Position numbers and translations under genes: made by a program. The notes beneath the pieces are model-generated. The model worked only from the letters and a program-made list of their open reading frames with translations, was not told the DNA's origin and searched no databases. From the NCBI GenBank assembly GCA_016793685.1, contig JAEULX010000009.1, forward strand, positions 1 to 6,369: a DNA stretch of 6,369 bases, in the 5' to 3' direction. This stretch comes from Bradyrhizobiaceae bacterium. GTDB lineage: Bacteria; Pseudomonadota; Alphaproteobacteria; Rhizobiales; Xanthobacteraceae. This document shows positions 5,497 to 6,369 of the stretch, piece after piece; position 1 is the stretch's first letter; every line of letters begins with the position of its first letter.

Positions 5497-6369
5497 ATGC
5501 CGTCTGAACAGCCCTTCGCAAAAGGCGGGTTGATGGCGGGCAAGCGCGGCCTGGTCATGGGGGTCGCCAACGATCACTCCATCGCCTGGGGCATCGCCAA
5601 GACGCTCGCGGCGCAAGGCGCCACCCTTGCCTTCACCTATCAAGGCGAGGCGCTGGGCAAGCGGGTCAAGCCGCTTGCGCATTCGCTCGGCTCGGAGCTG
5701 GTCGCGCCATGCGACGTCGACGATCTCGCCTCGGTCGACAAGGTGTTCCAAACGCTCGGCAGCGAATGGGGCGGCCTCGATTTCCTGGTCCACGCCATCG
5801 CCTTTTCCGACAAGGCCGAACTGAAGGGGCGATACGCCGACACCACGCGTGAGAACTTCATCCGCACGATGGTGATCTCCTGCTTCTCCTTCACCGAGAT
5901 CGCCCGCCGCGCGGCGACGCTGATGCCGCATGGCGGGGCCATGGTCACGCTGACCTTCGGCGGCTCCAACCGCGTGATGCCGAACTACAATGTGATGGGC
6001 GTCGCCAAGGCGGCGCTGGAGGCCTCGGTGCGCTATCTCGCGGCCGATTTCGGGCCGCAGGCCATCCGCGTCAACGCCATCTCGGCCGGACCGGTGCGAA
6101 CGCTCGCCGGCGCCGGCATCACCGATGCACGGCTGATGTTCAACTATCAGCAGCGGCACGCGCCCCTGCGCCGCACGGTCCGCATCGAGGAGATCGGCGG
6201 GGCGGCGCTGTACCTGCTCTCGGATCTATCGACCGGCGTGACCGGCGACATTCATTTCGTCGATTCCGGCTACAACATCATTTCGATGCCGCATCCCGCC
6301 GCGCTCAAGACGGTCGACGAGGCGGAAACCGCCGCCGAACAGCAGGCCGCCGCCAAGGACGCCGCGCAG
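5497..6369 (+). CDS. fabI: Enoyl-ACP reductase FabI, 3' partial
   Basis: This NADH-dependent short-chain dehydrogenase-type enzyme reduces trans-2-enoyl-ACP in each elongation cycle. The frame is open to the window end (291 codons from 5497, no stop seen). The family signature is present: the cofactor-binding GVANDHSIAWGIA near the N-terminus, HAIAFSDKAELKGRYADT, and the active-site Tyr164-x6-Lys171 in NYNVMGVAKAALEAS, followed by RVNAISAGPVRTLAGAG. The conserved fold ends around VDSGYNIISMPHPAAL (256-270). It is followed by a tail rich in Ala, Glu, Gln and Lys that continues past the window. Compared with E. coli FabI, Phe154 stands at Tyr146, Ala102 at Gly93 and Ala211 at Phe203, while the Tyr156, Met159 and Lys163 equivalents are kept. 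Start choice is uncertain: 5497 gives MPSEQPFAKGGLMAGKRG; 5431 is in frame with a better ribosome binding site; 5533 starts at MAGKRG. It probably forms one operon with fabA and fabB. Confidence 0.93.
   Translation, partial: MPSEQPFAKGGLMAGKRGLVMGVANDHSIAWGIAKTLAAQGATLAFTYQGEALGKRVKPLAHSLGSELVAPCDVDDLASVDKVFQTLGSEWGGLDFLVHAIAFSDKAELKGRYADTTRENFIRTMVISCFSFTEIARRAATLMPHGGAMVTLTFGGSNRVMPNYNVMGVAKAALEASVRYLAADFGPQAIRVNAISAGPVRTLAGAGITDARLMFNYQQRHAPLRRTVRIEEIGGAALYLLSDLSTGVTGDIHFVDSGYNIISMPHPAALKTVDEAETAAEQQAAAKDAAQ

Noticed and set aside
4215..5507. 430-codon plus-strand frame running through fabB into the fabB-fabI gap
   Set aside because: It is an out-of-frame reading of fabB, very Arg-rich and with no domain. 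The part beyond fabB (from 5277) has no convincing ribosome binding site or family resemblance.
4087..6159. 690-codon open frame on the minus strand covering fabB and most of fabI
   Set aside because: It lies opposite two firmly identified genes. Its composition (Arg, Ala, Gly, Asp and His rich) is that of an antisense shadow in high-GC DNA, and it shows no recognisable domain.

Overview
The window is a high-GC, tightly packed chromosomal segment of housekeeping genes. It most likely comes from an alphaproteobacterium of the Hyphomicrobiales (Rhizobiales), near the Bradyrhizobium/Rhodopseudomonas group. This rests on two observations: a Fur-family Irr regulator carrying the N-terminal heme regulatory motif (Gly-Cys-Pro-Trp-His) of the Bradyrhizobium type, and its divergent position next to a fabA-fabB-fabI cluster, an order I recall from that group. 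No rRNA, tRNA, CRISPR array, insertion sequence or phage gene was seen.

Layout from left to right. (1) The 3' two thirds of a glutathionyl-hydroquinone reductase gene (+), cut by the window start. (2) Converging with it, a D-2-hydroxyacid dehydrogenase of the glyoxylate/hydroxypyruvate reductase type (-). (3) Divergent from that, an exported bacterial-SH3 protein of unknown role (+). It is preceded by a 23-codon leader reading frame with a near-perfect ribosome binding site, and its stop codon lies in a four-copy 14-bp tandem repeat. (4) Converging with it, irr (-). (5) Divergent from irr across a 294-bp intergenic region, fabA and fabB (+), then fabI (+), which runs off the right end.

fabA, fabB and fabI form a coherent unsaturated fatty acid module. 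FabA dehydrates 3-hydroxydecanoyl-ACP and isomerises the product to cis-3-decenoyl-ACP, FabB elongates the cis intermediate, and FabI reduces the trans-2-enoyl-ACP in each cycle. Irr is a heme- and iron-responsive transcription factor that shares the upstream region with fabA, but a regulatory link between them is only an inference.

I do not see a clearly new biological system. The points most worth a second look are the leader ORF and translational-coupling geometry in front of the SH3 gene, the tandem repeat at its stop codon, and the FabI sequence. FabI has Phe, Ala and Ala at the positions of E. coli Tyr146, Gly93 and Phe203, plus an Ala/Glu/Gln-rich C-terminal tail.
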